A stretch of DNA of 64,000 nt from Myxococcales bacterium (GTDB lineage: Bacteria > Myxococcota_A > Polyangia > Polyangiales > Polyangiaceae), in assembly GCA_016794345.1 (NCBI GenBank), contig JAEUKE010000153.1, positions 62,001-126,000 on the forward strand. Reading direction: 5' to 3'. A program made the position numbers and the translations under genes. The notes beneath the pieces are model-generated. The model saw only the letters and a list, made by a program, of their open reading frames with translations. It made no database searches and was not told the DNA's origin. This document shows, piece after piece, positions 41,372-50,620 of this stretch (the stretch's first letter is position 1; every line of letters starts with the position of its first letter).

Positions 41372-43126
41372 ATGCGACTGCCCTTTTCCTTTGCCGCTTC
41401 ACGTCGGTGGGACGTGCGCTGGCCCTCGCAGGGCGCGCTACGTCGCGTGTGCACGCTCTTGTTGCTCACGTTCCTGGTGCTCGTCGCCGGCAGCCCCGCG
41501 CGCGCCCAGACCGAGCCATCCGCGACGGCGTCGGCTAGCGCAGCCGAGCCGGTCCCGGAGCCGCCCAGGCCTCCGCCTCCCGCGCCGGCCCCGCCGCCTC
41601 CCCCGCCGCCGGCTCCCTCCGCCGCGCCGAGCGCCGAGGTGCCCGCCGCCGCTCCTGCGCCTCCGCCGGCGCCGAGCGCAAACGCCCAACCGTCCCCGCC
41701 TCAGGCGCCGAGCCCCGAGCCCGCGGCCGAGGTGCGGCTCGGCGAGACGGTCGCCTTCACGCTCCGCACGAGCGGAGGCGGCAAGTCCGCGGCAGAGCGC
41801 GCGTCGGCCGCTTCGAAGGCGCTGAAGGCCGCGTTCGAGACGGCCGGCCCGGAGGACGTCCACGTCGAGCGCTCGGCGGACATCGCCATCGTGTATCTGG
41901 GCCAGGCGCCGATCGTCCAGCTGACCGCCGGCGACGCGAGCGTCGCCGGCGACGCTTCGCTCGACGTCCACGCCGACGCGGTCGCAGCCAGGCTCAAGAG
42001 CGCGGTGGTGGCCGAGAAACAGCGGACTGCCCTGGCGAACCGGATCTTCGCGGTCTGCCTTGTCGTCTTCTTCGCCGTCGTCGTCCTCTACTTGTGGCGT
42101 CGCATCGGCGACTTCGCCGAGCGCGCGAACGGCTGGCTGGAAGACAACCCACACCGGGTGCCGGAGCTGCGGGTCCGCTCGCTGATGATCCTGAACCCGG
42201 CGGCGTTCCGAAGCGGCCTCGCGCTCGCGATCTCCGTGGGCAAGTGGGTGGGCCAGCTCACGCTCGTCTACCTGTGGCTGGTCGCGGGCCTCTCCTTCTT
42301 CGAGACCACGCGGCCGTACACGGATCGCATCAACGGCATCATCCTGCAGCCGTTCCTGGCGCTCGCCTCGCGCGTGGCAGGCTCGCTGCCCATCACGGTC
42401 GTGGTGGCGATCGCCGTGCTGGTCGTCGCGATCGTGTTTCGCGTCGTCGGGCTGTTCTTCGAGAGCGTGCGAGACGGCTCCACGGAGCTCGAGTGGCTCA
42501 CACCCGAGCTCGCGCGGCCCACGAGCATCCTCGTCCGCGCGGGCTTGGTCCTGGTCACGCTCATCTTCGCGGCGCCGGTCCTGACCGGCAATCCGACCGG
42601 CGCGCTCGCCACCGGCGGGGTCCTCGGCCTCGGCGCCATCGGCCTCGCGTCGGTCCCTCTCGTGGCGTCCTGTGTGGTGGGCGCCGTCGCCGTCTACGGC
42701 AAGCGCCTGCGCCCTGACGAATACGTCAGGATCGGAGAGCAGACCGGACGTGTTGTCGAGGTCGGACTGCTCGACGTCACGCTGGAGGACGCGGAGGGGA
42801 GCGAGCTGCGCGTTCCCCACCTCTACGCGCTCACGAGGCCCCTGACCGTGCTCGGCCACGCGCCGCGGATCGCGGTCCAGGTCACGGTCGAGCGGCGCCT
42901 CGCGACGCTCGAGCTCTGCGAGCGCCTGCTCATCGCGATCGCCCCGGCGGGCAGCGAGCCCCGCGTCGAGATCGACAGGGTCGACCTCACCTCCGCCACG
43001 TTGACGCTCAGCGTGTGCAGCGCCGCGCCCGACATCCGCGGCCACCTGCACCTGCTCGCGTTGAGCGAGCTCGAGCCACACGAGGAGGACGCCCCCGCGC
43101 AGGACGTCGAGGAGCCCGGGCCATGA
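41372..43126 (+). CDS. MscS-type mechanosensitive channel with long Pro/Ala-rich N-terminal region
   Basis: 584 residues. The signal sequence (RRVCTLLLLTFLVLVAGSPARAQ) is followed by a proline/alanine-rich stretch (about 50-125) and a folded extracytoplasmic part to about 215. Five or six transmembrane segments lie between about 225 and 450. The MscS pore helix region (ATGGVLGLGAIGLASVPLVASCVVGAVAVY) carries the Gly/Ala packing pattern of the TM3 pore, and YGKRLRPDEYVRIGEQTGRVVEVGLLDVTLEDAEG is the cytoplasmic beta domain. The stop overlaps the first antiporter (ATGA). A tension-gated role in the inner membrane is expected. Confidence 0.82.
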   Translation: MRLPFSFAASRRWDVRWPSQGALRRVCTLLLLTFLVLVAGSPARAQTEPSATASASAAEPVPEPPRPPPPAPAPPPPPPPAPSAAPSAEVPAAAPAPPPAPSANAQPSPPQAPSPEPAAEVRLGETVAFTLRTSGGGKSAAERASAASKALKAAFETAGPEDVHVERSADIAIVYLGQAPIVQLTAGDASVAGDASLDVHADAVAARLKSAVVAEKQRTALANRIFAVCLVVFFAVVVLYLWRRIGDFAERANGWLEDNPHRVPELRVRSLMILNPAAFRSGLALAISVGKWVGQLTLVYLWLVAGLSFFETTRPYTDRINGIILQPFLALASRVAGSLPITVVVAIAVLVVAIVFRVVGLFFESVRDGSTELEWLTPELARPTSILVRAGLVLVTLIFAAPVLTGNPTGALATGGVLGLGAIGLASVPLVASCVVGAVAVYGKRLRPDEYVRIGEQTGRVVEVGLLDVTLEDAEGSELRVPHLYALTRPLTVLGHAPRIAVQVTVERRLATLELCERLLIAIAPAGSEPRVEIDRVDLTSATLTLSVCSAAPDIRGHLHLLALSELEPHEEDAPAQDVEEPGP

Positions 43127-44436
43127 GCCCGGTGGCGGCCCTCATGGGCCTCCTCGTCGTCGCCTACTTCGGCAGCATGCTCGTGGGAGGCCGCGCGATC
43201 CGCGGCTACGGCCTGCCGTCGGGGACGGAGTTCCTGCTCCTTGGGATCTTCATCGGCCCCAAGTTCATGGGCTTGCTGACGCGCAGCGGGCTCGCGAGCT
43301 TCGAGCCGATCATCGTCTTCGCGCTCACCTGGCTGTCGCTGATCGTCGGGCTGCATTACGGCGTGATCGGCGACAAACGCGTCTCGTCGCGTCGAATGCT
43401 GGCCGGCCTCGGCATCGCGACGCTCACGCTGGGCGTGACGTCGGCCGCGGCGGCCGCGTTTGCGATCGCGGCGACGGACGTGCGCGGCAGCGATCTCGCC
43501 ATCCTCGCGCTCGGCTGCGGGGCGGTGTCGACCGAGACGACCCGCCACGCTGTTCGATGGGTGACCGAGCGCTACGGACCGACGGGCCCGCTCTCCACGT
43601 TCGTCGCCGAGCTCTCGGAGGCGGACGACCTGGTGCCGGTCGGCGCGCTCGCCGTGTTGTTCGCGCTCGTGCCGCAGTCGGACGCCATCGCCCTGCCGCT
43701 GCCCTGGTGGGCGCTCGTGCTCATCACGCTCGCGGCAGGCGGAGTCATGGGCGCGACCTGCGCCGCGCTGGTCGACGTCGAGCCGAGAACCAGCCAGCGC
43801 TGGGGGATCCTCCTCGGCTGCGGGCTCATGGCGGTTGGGACCTCCATGCGCCTCGGCCTCTCTGCCGTCAGCGCTGCCTTCATGATGGGCCTCGTCACCG
43901 CGCGGCTCGCGAGCTCGCGGGCCGTTCTCTTTCACATGGTGGGAACGACCGAGCGCGCGGTGATGTTGCCCGCCCTCGTGCTCGCCGGCGCGTGCGTGAC
44001 CCTGCCGGACCTCGACGGCTTCGCGGCCGTCGCCGTGGGCGCCGTCATGGTCCGCCTGCTGACGAAGCTCATCGTCGCCAAGGTGGTCGCGCGCGTAGTG
44101 CCGGCGACGGCCCCAGCCTCGCTGGGCCTCGGCCTGATGCCGGCCGGCGTCCTGACGATGGCCGTCGGCCTCGCTTGCACGCTGCGCTTCCCCGGCCCCG
44201 TGGGCGACTCCGTCCTCGCGCTCGCCGCGATCAACGTCGTCCTCGGTGAGCTCGTCGGCCCGGTCATGCTCCGGCGGACGCTGCGCCTCGCGCGCGAGAT
44301 CCCCGACGCCACGCTCACGCCGGTTCCCATCCAGCCGCGGCCGCGGCCGGCCGATCGAGGCAGGCGCGGTTCACGCGGGTCTCGGGGGTCCTACTCGGGC
44401 GCCGACCGCACCTCCGACTCGGGGGGGGCTCGATGA
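43123..44436 (+). CDS. Cation:proton antiporter (CPA2/Kef type), first of two
   Basis: 437 residues with about 11-12 transmembrane segments from MSPVAALMGLLVVAYFG onward. GIFIGPKFMGLL resembles the GxxxGP motif of TM2 in CPA2 antiporters. No cytoplasmic RCK/TrkA-N domain follows, and the C-terminus is a short Arg/Ser/Gly-rich tail. Its start overlaps the MscS gene and its stop the second antiporter, both by ATGA. The sequence is more diverged from typical Kef proteins than the second copy. Confidence 0.78.
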   Translation: MSPVAALMGLLVVAYFGSMLVGGRAIRGYGLPSGTEFLLLGIFIGPKFMGLLTRSGLASFEPIIVFALTWLSLIVGLHYGVIGDKRVSSRRMLAGLGIATLTLGVTSAAAAAFAIAATDVRGSDLAILALGCGAVSTETTRHAVRWVTERYGPTGPLSTFVAELSEADDLVPVGALAVLFALVPQSDAIALPLPWWALVLITLAAGGVMGATCAALVDVEPRTSQRWGILLGCGLMAVGTSMRLGLSAVSAAFMMGLVTARLASSRAVLFHMVGTTERAVMLPALVLAGACVTLPDLDGFAAVAVGAVMVRLLTKLIVAKVVARVVPATAPASLGLGLMPAGVLTMAVGLACTLRFPGPVGDSVLALAAINVVLGELVGPVMLRRTLRLAREIPDATLTPVPIQPRPRPADRGRRGSRGSRGSYSGADRTSDSGGAR

Positions 44437-45785
44437 GCGCGGTAGCGCCCACGACGAAGAGCGCGAGCGTTCGCGTCGTCCAGGCAGCCGCGCTCGTGGT
44501 CGTGCTCGGCGTCCTCTTGCTCGCGACCCAGCTCGCGCCGGAGGCGCGGAGCGTCGTCGGTTCCATGGCCGGGCTCGGGGTGCTGCTCCTCGCGGGCACG
44601 CTGACGAGCGAGCTGATGGAGATCCTCAAGCTGCCCCACCTCTCGGGGTATCTGGCGGCGGGCTTCATCTGCGGGCCGCACGTGCTGCACCTCGTCGATC
44701 ACGACACCGTTCAACGGCTGCAGCCGGTGAACGGCTTGACGCTCGCGCTCATCGCGCTCGCCGGCGGGGCCGAGCTGAAGATCGAGGTGATCCGGCGCTG
44801 CGCGCGCTCGGTACTCTGGGCGACGGTCACCCAGTCGACGGTGGTCTTCTTCGCCGCCGGCGGCTGTTTCTTGGTGCTCGCGCGGTACACGCCCTTCGCG
44901 CAGCTCGAGCCAATGGCGCTCTTCGCCGTGGCGGTGCTCTGGGCCATCCTCGCGGTCTCGCGGAGCCCCGCGGCCCTGCTCGGCATCTTCGCCCAGGTGA
45001 GGCCCAAGGGACCGCTGGCCGAGTTCTCTCTGGCCTTCGTCATGCTGTCGGACCTGGTCGTGGTCGTCATCATGGCGACCGCGATCGCGCTCGTCCGTCC
45101 GCTGCTCGACTCGGGCGCCGAGATCTCGCTCTCGAGCCTGCGGCTCTTGGGCCACGAGCTGCTCGGGAGCACCGCCCTCGGCGTGACGCTCGGGTTGGTC
45201 CTTGCGGCCTACTTGCGTGTCGTGGGCAAAAACCTCCTCTTGATGCTCCTCGGGCTCGGGGTCGGCATGTCCGAGCTCCTCCGCTACATCCAGCTCGACG
45301 CGATGCTCGCGTTTCTGGTCGCTGGGTTCGTGGTCGAGAACGTCAGCGCACAAGGGCCCAAGCTGCTGCGTGGTATCGAGAACACGGGCGCGGTCGTGTA
45401 CGTCATCTTCTTCGCGCTGGCCGGCGCACACCTCGACGTGCCGGTGCTCCGCACGCTCTTGCCGGTCGCGCTCGCGCTCTGCGTCGTGCGCGGGGTCGCG
45501 AGCTTCGGCGCAGCCCGGCTCGGCAGCTACCTCGCCGAGGACGATCCCATGGTGAGGCGCTGGGGTTGGTCGGGCCTCGTCTCGCAGGCAGGCTTGACGC
45601 TCGGCCTCTCGATCGTCGTGGTGCGCGCGTTCCCGATCATCGGGGACGCGTTCCGCACGATGGCCATCGCGGTCGTGGCGATCAACGAGGTCGTCGGGCC
45701 GATCCTGTTCAAGCTCGGCCTCGATCGAGCCGGCGAGTCGCGCGGCGCCGACGAGCCGGAGGCGGCGCCGAGCTCGGTCGCTTGA
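44433..45785 (+). CDS. Cation:proton antiporter (CPA2/Kef type), second of two
   Basis: 450 residues, about 12 transmembrane segments. It has GYLAAGFICGPHVLHLV (TM1-2 GP motif), the LTLALIALAGGAELKIEVI region, and a later DAMLAFLVAGFVVENVS segment typical of the Na+/H+ exchanger family core. Again no RCK domain. Coupled in translation to the other antiporter and the MscS channel. The three genes make one operon of osmotic or ionic balance; the ion moved is not determinable. Confidence 0.83.
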   Translation: MSAVAPTTKSASVRVVQAAALVVVLGVLLLATQLAPEARSVVGSMAGLGVLLLAGTLTSELMEILKLPHLSGYLAAGFICGPHVLHLVDHDTVQRLQPVNGLTLALIALAGGAELKIEVIRRCARSVLWATVTQSTVVFFAAGGCFLVLARYTPFAQLEPMALFAVAVLWAILAVSRSPAALLGIFAQVRPKGPLAEFSLAFVMLSDLVVVVIMATAIALVRPLLDSGAEISLSSLRLLGHELLGSTALGVTLGLVLAAYLRVVGKNLLLMLLGLGVGMSELLRYIQLDAMLAFLVAGFVVENVSAQGPKLLRGIENTGAVVYVIFFALAGAHLDVPVLRTLLPVALALCVVRGVASFGAARLGSYLAEDDPMVRRWGWSGLVSQAGLTLGLSIVVVRAFPIIGDAFRTMAIAVVAINEVVGPILFKLGLDRAGESRGADEPEAAPSSVA

Positions 45786-46301
45786 TCAGGGCGGCGAGGT
45801 CTCGCCGTCGCGCTTGAGGACGCGGACCGGGCTGAGCGGCGGCAACACGAGGTGAACGCGCCAGCCGCCCTCTTCGTAGACACACGGGATCTCCGCGCGC
45901 TCCTCCGCGAGCAGTCCGACCGCCGCGACCACGGCGTAGGGGCCCTGGATCCGCGACGAGAGCTCGCGCGCCTCGAAGCGAGACACGAAGCTCGCGGGCG
46001 CGATCATGAGCTCGGGCGCGATGCGTTTGCCGCTCGCGGCGCTGTACCGCTCCGCGCGCTTCTCCAGCTCGCTGCGCGCTTCCTTCGAGAGGAGGCCAAA
46101 CGCCGCCTTCGCCTCGGTCGGATCGCCGTCACTGTAGCGGCCGAGGTGGATCGTGAGCTCGCGGACCGCGCCCTCCGGCGTCGCGTCGGGGCGCGGGCGC
46201 GAGCAGGCGGCGAGCGCCCCCAGCCCGAGGAGCAAGGCCCAGCGCGCCTGCGGCGCACGGGGGCGCTGGCGCCCGGGACGCGGCCCTTCAGCGTCGCGCA
46301 T
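45786..46301 (-). CDS. Hypothetical lipoprotein
   Basis: 171 residues from ATG 46301, overlapping the end of trmL by 14 bp. After an Arg/Pro-rich start, a hydrophobic segment ends in lipobox GALAAC (Cys33). The mature part has AVRELTIHLGRYSDGDPTEAKAAFGLLSKEARSELEKRAERYSA, which resembles small lipoproteins with NTF2/SnoaL-like folds in delta-proteobacteria, but that is weak. Function unknown. It ends tail to tail with the antiporter operon. Confidence 0.65.
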   Translation of the reverse strand: MRDAEGPRPGRQRPRAPQARWALLLGLGALAACSRPRPDATPEGAVRELTIHLGRYSDGDPTEAKAAFGLLSKEARSELEKRAERYSAASGKRIAPELMIAPASFVSRFEARELSSRIQGPYAVVAAVGLLAEERAEIPCVYEEGGWRVHLVLPPLSPVRVLKRDGETSPP

Positions 46302-46821
46302 CGTCCCCTCTCCAGGTGCTCGAGAGCGTGCCGGTCTGCCGCATGGCCTCGTAGAGGACGATGCCGACGGCGTTCGCGAGGTTGAGCGAACGAACGGGGC
46401 CCGCCGTGGGGATGCCGAACACATCGTCCGGGTAACGCTCGAGGATGTCGGGCGCGAGGCCGACGCTCTCCTTCCCGAAGACGAGCGCGTCTCCGGGCTG
46501 GAAGCCTGCGTCGAGGTAGCTCCGCTCCGCCGTCGCCGAGAAGAGGCGCAGGCGCGCGGACGGGTGCGCGTGGACGAAGTGATCGAGCGTGAGGTGCTGC
46601 GTGAGCTCGACGAGGTGCCAGTAGTCGAGGCCCGCGCGGCGCACGGCGTGCTCGTCGATGCGGAAGCCGAGGCGGCCGACGAGGTGGAGCGGGCTCTGCG
46701 TCGCGGCCGAGAGCCGGCCGATGTTGCCGGTGTTCTGCGGGATCTCCGGCTCGACCAGGACGATCCGCAGGGGCGGCGTCACCGGCGCGCAGCGGAGGCG
46801 CGGTGTGTCGTTGGAGCTCAA
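46288..46821 (-). CDS. trmL: tRNA (cytidine/uridine-2'-O-)-methyltransferase TrmL
   Basis: 177 residues, slightly longer than typical TrmL (about 155). It methylates the ribose of position 34 in tRNA-Leu isoacceptors using S-adenosylmethionine. SPOUT family features: VLVEPEIPQNTGNIGRLSAATQ with the conserved N-T-G-N-IGR and VFGKESVGL and PVRSLNLANAVGIVLYEA, the knot region. The N-terminal 18 residues are an extension. The upstream small secreted protein gene overlaps it by 4 bp. Confidence 0.9.
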   Translation of the reverse strand: MSSNDTPRLRCAPVTPPLRIVLVEPEIPQNTGNIGRLSAATQSPLHLVGRLGFRIDEHAVRRAGLDYWHLVELTQHLTLDHFVHAHPSARLRLFSATAERSYLDAGFQPGDALVFGKESVGLAPDILERYPDDVFGIPTAGPVRSLNLANAVGIVLYEAMRQTGTLSSTWRGDDARR

Positions 46822-47246
46822 CGGGCCTCCCCCTGGCGCGCGGGTGCCGGCAGCGGATGCCCGGCCTCCTTCAACGCCGCGCGGAAGATCGTCTCCTCAC
46901 GAGCCGCTGCCTCGATGTTCTCGAGCGCGGCCTTGAAGTTCCCGTCCAGGGCAGCGGTCGCGGCGCGCTCGACGCGGGACAACGTGAGCAAGAGGTGCGG
47001 GTGGGCCTTGGCCACGGCCTCGGGCACATCCATCTTGGACGCTGCCCTGGTGCGCGCCTCGGCGACGATCTGGACCACGCGCGCGAGCTCCTTGTCGGTC
47101 AAGCGGGCGCGGAGGGACCGAGCGTCTCGCGAGCTGCCCTCGACGAGGAGGCTCGCTCGGTCGAGGTAGCTCCCCGCGTGGGCCTCGGGCGCGAGGGACG
47201 AGACGGCGGCGAAGAGCGCCGTCGAGAGGAGCAGCCGCCTACGCAT
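46818..47246 (-). CDS. Small secreted helical protein
   Basis: 142 residues from ATG 47246. The signal peptide (RRRLLLSTALFAAVSSLAPEAHAG) ends with a type I cleavage site. The mature part is charged and helical (SRDARSLRARLTDKELARVVQIVAEARTRAAS). I do not recognise the family. It lies between rnc and trmL and overlaps trmL by 4 bp. Confidence 0.65.
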   Translation of the reverse strand: MRRRLLLSTALFAAVSSLAPEAHAGSYLDRASLLVEGSSRDARSLRARLTDKELARVVQIVAEARTRAASKMDVPEAVAKAHPHLLLTLSRVERAATAALDGNFKAALENIEAAAREETIFRAALKEAGHPLPAPARQGEAR

Positions 47247-47257
47247 CGGGTGTGGTC

Positions 47258-47941
47258 CTACCCTCGTTCGGCGAGCGCCAAAAGCCCCCGCTTGGCGGCC
47301 TCTTGCTCGGCGGACTTCTTCGAGCGGCCCCGCCCCTCGCCGAGCATCTGCCCCATGGCCTCGACGCGGACCAGGAACTCGCGCCGGTGGTCGGGGCCGC
47401 TCGTCTCGACCAGCTCGTAGCGGGGCGACGCGCCGCCGAGGGCTTGCACGCGCTCCTGCAGCTCGCTCTTCGGATCCCGCGAGAACAGGAGCTCCGTTTC
47501 GGCTCGAGCATGGATGGCGCGGACGACCTCCCGGGCCTGCTCCGGCCCGCGATCGAGGTACACGGCTCCGATCACGGCCTCGAGCGCGTCTGCGAGCACG
47601 TTTGCCTGGTGACGCTCCCCTGCTGCGTCCGCCCCCCGACCCAGCAAGAGCGCGCTGCCGAGCTCCACCTCGCGCGCGAAGGCCGCGAGCGACTCGGTGC
47701 TCACGATGCGCGAGCGCATGCGGGAGAGCTCCCCTTCCCGAGCGTCCGGGTGGGCGTCGAAGAGCGCCTCCGAGACACACAGCTGCAGCACGGCGTCTCC
47801 GAGGAACTCGAGCCGCTGGTAGTCCTCGCGCCGGCCCCGTTTGGCCTCGTTGGCGTAGCTCGGGTGCGTCAGCGCTTGCTCGAGGTGAGGAAGGTCGGCC
47901 GTGTCCCCGAGCAGCGCTCGGAGCGCTTCGGGAAGCGCCAT
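47258..47941 (-). CDS. rnc: Ribonuclease III
   Basis: 227 residues, the standard length. It cleaves double-stranded RNA, including rRNA precursors. Residues 1-150 are the RNase III domain with HPSYANEAKRGRREDYQRLEFLGDAVLQL (Glu45, Asp49) and DALEAVIGAVYLD (Asp118, Glu121), the metal ligands. A dsRNA-binding domain is at about 155-225 (YELVETSGPDHRREFLVRVEAMGQMLGEGRGRSKKSAEQEAAKRGL). The upstream pterin dehydratase gene is 3 bp away. Confidence 0.95.
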   Translation of the reverse strand: MALPEALRALLGDTADLPHLEQALTHPSYANEAKRGRREDYQRLEFLGDAVLQLCVSEALFDAHPDAREGELSRMRSRIVSTESLAAFAREVELGSALLLGRGADAAGERHQANVLADALEAVIGAVYLDRGPEQAREVVRAIHARAETELLFSRDPKSELQERVQALGGASPRYELVETSGPDHRREFLVRVEAMGQMLGEGRGRSKKSAEQEAAKRGLLALAERG

Positions 47942-47944
47942 CGG

Positions 47945-48250
47945 CTACTCCGGCTCGCCGCCGTGGCGGCGGGCGAGGCTGTCGGTCTCGGCGGCCAGCT
48001 CGCGGTCGAGCTCGGTCGTGCCGCCGGCGTCGTGGGTCGACCAGGTGACCCGGACGCGCCCCCAGCCGAGGAAGATATCGGGGTGATGATCGCGACGCTC
48101 GGCCACGAGCGCGAGCGCCGTCACGAAGCCCACGCCGTCCGGGTAGGTTCCGAAACGGAAAGTCCGCTCGAGCAGCGCCTCGGTGGCCCGCCAGCCGCCC
48201 TGGGCCGCGAGCGCGGCGAGATCTTGCTGGGTCAGGCGGCGCCGGCTCAT
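47945..48250 (-). CDS. Pterin-4a-carbinolamine dehydratase
   Basis: 101 residues, usual for the family. It recycles 4a-hydroxytetrahydropterin formed in aromatic-amino-acid hydroxylation. The VAERRDHHPDIFLGWGRVRVTWSTHDAGG segment carries the conserved HHP and downstream T/SH(D)AGGxT residues. No aromatic-amino-acid hydroxylase is nearby, so the substrate pathway is unclear; members also act in Moco or other pterin recycling. Confidence 0.85.
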   Translation of the reverse strand: MSRRRLTQQDLAALAAQGGWRATEALLERTFRFGTYPDGVGFVTALALVAERRDHHPDIFLGWGRVRVTWSTHDAGGTTELDRELAAETDSLARRHGGEPE

Positions 48251-48335
48251 GCGGCTCGGAATCTACCACGGGCGAGGGAACCGGGGAGGCGGGACGGCTG
48301 TCGGACCCACCGTGCGCTATGCTCTCGCCGGCTCC

Positions 48336-48965
48336 ATGAGGACGCTCGTCGCCTGCCCCTTCTGCCGGGAAATGTTCGAGCCCGGAGAGCGAAAGCGTTG
48401 CCCCGAGTGCGACATCCCGCTCGCCCGGCTCGAGGACCTCCCGAAGACACAGGTCGTCGGCGACGAGGTGGAGGAAGACCTCCCCCCCGACGAGGAGACC
48501 TTGCCCTGGACGTACCTCGGGCGCTTCCGAGGCGCGCTCATCCTTCTGTCGGTGCTGGGCATCGGCGCCTTCTTCCTGCCGTGGGCCACCATGCTCGCGC
48601 CTGAGCACCGCACCCTGGGCGGGCACGACTTCGCCCACTACCTCGGCTGGATGTGGGCCCCGCTCGTGTCCTGGCTGGTGCTCCTGCCGCTCGTGCTCTC
48701 GCGTCGCAGCATCTACAAGATGCGCGGCGCGCGGCTCGCCGTCGCCTTCCTCTCGGCGATGGTGGTCATGACCGTCGTGGTGCGGGTCGCCTTCCCTCCC
48801 CGCGGGACCGCGCTGGACCCCGTCAACCTCGAGTGGCGCTCGGGCACCTGGATCACGCTCGCCCTCGGGATCGCCGGGCTCGCGCTGGCGTCCCAGTTCG
48901 GCGGGCGCATCGACGACCTCACGACAAAGACGCAGCGCCGGCGGTCCGACGACGTGCTCCACTGA
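48336..48965 (+). CDS. Small membrane protein with N-terminal zinc ribbon
   Basis: 209 residues from ATG 48336. The first 25 residues hold two CXXC pairs (CPFCREMF and RCPECDIP), a zinc-ribbon. Four transmembrane segments follow (about 72-92, 106-126, 142-160 and 178-196). The tail is basic. A cytoplasmic zinc sensor linked to the membrane is one reading. Function unknown. Confidence 0.68.
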   Translation: MRTLVACPFCREMFEPGERKRCPECDIPLARLEDLPKTQVVGDEVEEDLPPDEETLPWTYLGRFRGALILLSVLGIGAFFLPWATMLAPEHRTLGGHDFAHYLGWMWAPLVSWLVLLPLVLSRRSIYKMRGARLAVAFLSAMVVMTVVVRVAFPPRGTALDPVNLEWRSGTWITLALGIAGLALASQFGGRIDDLTTKTQRRRSDDVLH

Positions 48966-48998
48966 GGACCGCGCGGCCCGAACGGCCCGCGCCCTCGC

Positions 48999-50066
48999 TC
49001 AGCGCAGCCCGCCGGGCCCCTCGACCGGGACAGGGCTCGCCACGCGCTTGCTGCGCGGCAAGACGCCGGGGCGCTTGGCCTTCTCCACGTCGCCTTGTGA
49101 CGTGACGGTGACCATGTCGCAGAGCTCCGGGTTGAGCTCCTTCAGGTGATCGGGGCGCAGCGCGCCGAGCAGCTCCCCCATGGCCTGGCGGATGCGCTGG
49201 TCGACGAGCGCGGCGCGGATGCCGGGCGCCTCGAGCTCGATTGGACGCGTCATGGCGCGCATCGTCTGGCGCTTCCACACCACGGCGAAGCGCGAGCCCT
49301 CCTTCACGGGCGTGGGGACGAGCTCGCCGTCTTTCACCTTGTCGGCTGCCGCGTAGAGGCCCGGGTCGTAGTGGGAGTCCTCCGAGGTGGAGCCGTCTTC
49401 GTTCAAGATGCCGAGGTTCCCGCCCGAGAGATGGGTGGTCTTGTCGAGCGACTTCTCCCGCGCGATCTCGTTCCACTTCTTCGGGTCGGGCGCTCCGCCG
49501 CCGAGCTCCGCCAGGATCTCCTTCGCGTCGTCCTCGCTCGCGACGAGGATGCGGTGGACGCCGATCCGCTTGGGGGCCGTGAACTTCTTGGAGTTGGCCT
49601 CGTAGTAGGCCTTGATGTCCTCCTCGGTCACGCTGCCCTTCTCCTTGCGGAGCACCTCGACGAGCTGCGAGCGGAGGACCGCGAGCGTGCGGTCGCGGAT
49701 GTCCTTGCGCTTCTCCATGCCGCGGGCGCGGGCCTCTTCGGCGAAGAGCGCGTCGCGGACGAGGACCTGCTCGAGGTAGTTGCGCCGGACCTCTTCCGGC
49801 GTGCTGCCGAGCTTCGCCAAGGTGGCGCGCGGAGCCTCCGCCAGGGCGCGCTCGAGCTCCGCCAGGGTGATGACGGACGATCCGACGCGCGCGACGATCA
49901 CGTCGGAGCCGGCGGGCGCCGGCGCGGACGTCGGCGCCGGCTGCGCGTTCGCGACGTTCGGGCGCGCCGGCTCCGAGGCGGAGAGCGAGAGCACGGCGAG
50001 GACCAAGCCTCCACCGAGCACCGCCGCCGCGCCGGTCACCAGGGCGCGATACGAGGACGAGCTCAC
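48999..50066 (-). CDS. Parvulin-type peptidyl-prolyl cis-trans isomerase (SurA/PpiC-like)
   Basis: 355 residues. An uncleaved or cleaved N-terminal hydrophobic segment (ALVTGAAAVLGGGLVLAVLSLSA) targets it to the periplasm. A SurA N-like helical region (about 55-150: VITLAELERALAEAPR, NYLEQVLVRDALFAEEA) precedes a PpiC/parvulin domain (KRIGVHRILVASEDDAKEILAEL ... THLSGGNLGILNEDG ... GELVPTPVKEGSRFAVVWK). The typical parvulin His pair is partly kept. It would assist folding of exported proteins. Confidence 0.82.
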   Translation of the reverse strand: MSSSSYRALVTGAAAVLGGGLVLAVLSLSASEPARPNVANAQPAPTSAPAPAGSDVIVARVGSSVITLAELERALAEAPRATLAKLGSTPEEVRRNYLEQVLVRDALFAEEARARGMEKRKDIRDRTLAVLRSQLVEVLRKEKGSVTEEDIKAYYEANSKKFTAPKRIGVHRILVASEDDAKEILAELGGGAPDPKKWNEIAREKSLDKTTHLSGGNLGILNEDGSTSEDSHYDPGLYAAADKVKDGELVPTPVKEGSRFAVVWKRQTMRAMTRPIELEAPGIRAALVDQRIRQAMGELLGALRPDHLKELNPELCDMVTVTSQGDVEKAKRPGVLPRSKRVASPVPVEGPGGLR

Positions 50067-50098
50067 GCAGGAAGCTCTGCTCTAGCCCCGGTGCTCCG

Positions 50099-50608
50099 TC
50101 AAGCTGCCCGACCCGACCCGGCAGCCGGTGGCCGCCGAATCGCGCGCCGAGGCCCCCCAGCCGACGCGCCCTCCGACGTGATCCGGGCCTTCCTGAGCGT
50201 GGGGCCGTCGATGCCCACGAACTGGTACGTGTCCAGCGCGAACCCGTACGCCTCGTGGATGCGGCGCACGCCGTCCACCACGGCGTCGCTCGAAGGGACC
50301 GGCTTGGGCGGCTTGCAGGCCTTCCGGATGGCAGCGACCGGCTCGCCGAGGTCGAGCAGCGTCTGGACGCGGAGCAGGACGTCGATGGGCTTGAGCGGCT
50401 CGCCGGTGGCCTGCGCCGCGCCGTCCTTCAGCTCGCGCAGGATCCGGCGGCGCTTCTTCTCGGTGCGGCCGTCGCGGAGCGGACGCGCGCCCTCCGCCAG
50501 GAGATCGTTGAACAGGCGCGCCGCCCGCCGCTTGCGGACCGCCTCCGGGCTGCCCCGGCGGTTCTCTGGCTGATCGGTCTTGCCCTTGGTGGCGCGGGTC
50601 CGCTTCAT
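50099..50608 (-). CDS. Small basic hypothetical protein
   Basis: 169 residues from ATG 50608. The first 60 residues are Arg/Lys-rich (KRTRATKGKT, RKRRAARLF, EKKRRRILREL), suggesting nucleic acid binding. The middle (PIDVLLRVQTLLDLGEPVAAIRKACKP) is helical, and HEAYGFALDTYQFVGIDGP is conserved-looking. I do not recognise the family. A candidate promoter lies just upstream. Confidence 0.6.
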   Translation of the reverse strand: MKRTRATKGKTDQPENRRGSPEAVRKRRAARLFNDLLAEGARPLRDGRTEKKRRRILRELKDGAAQATGEPLKPIDVLLRVQTLLDLGEPVAAIRKACKPPKPVPSSDAVVDGVRRIHEAYGFALDTYQFVGIDGPTLRKARITSEGASAGGPRRAIRRPPAAGSGRAA

Positions 50609-50620
50609 GACAGCGGAGAC

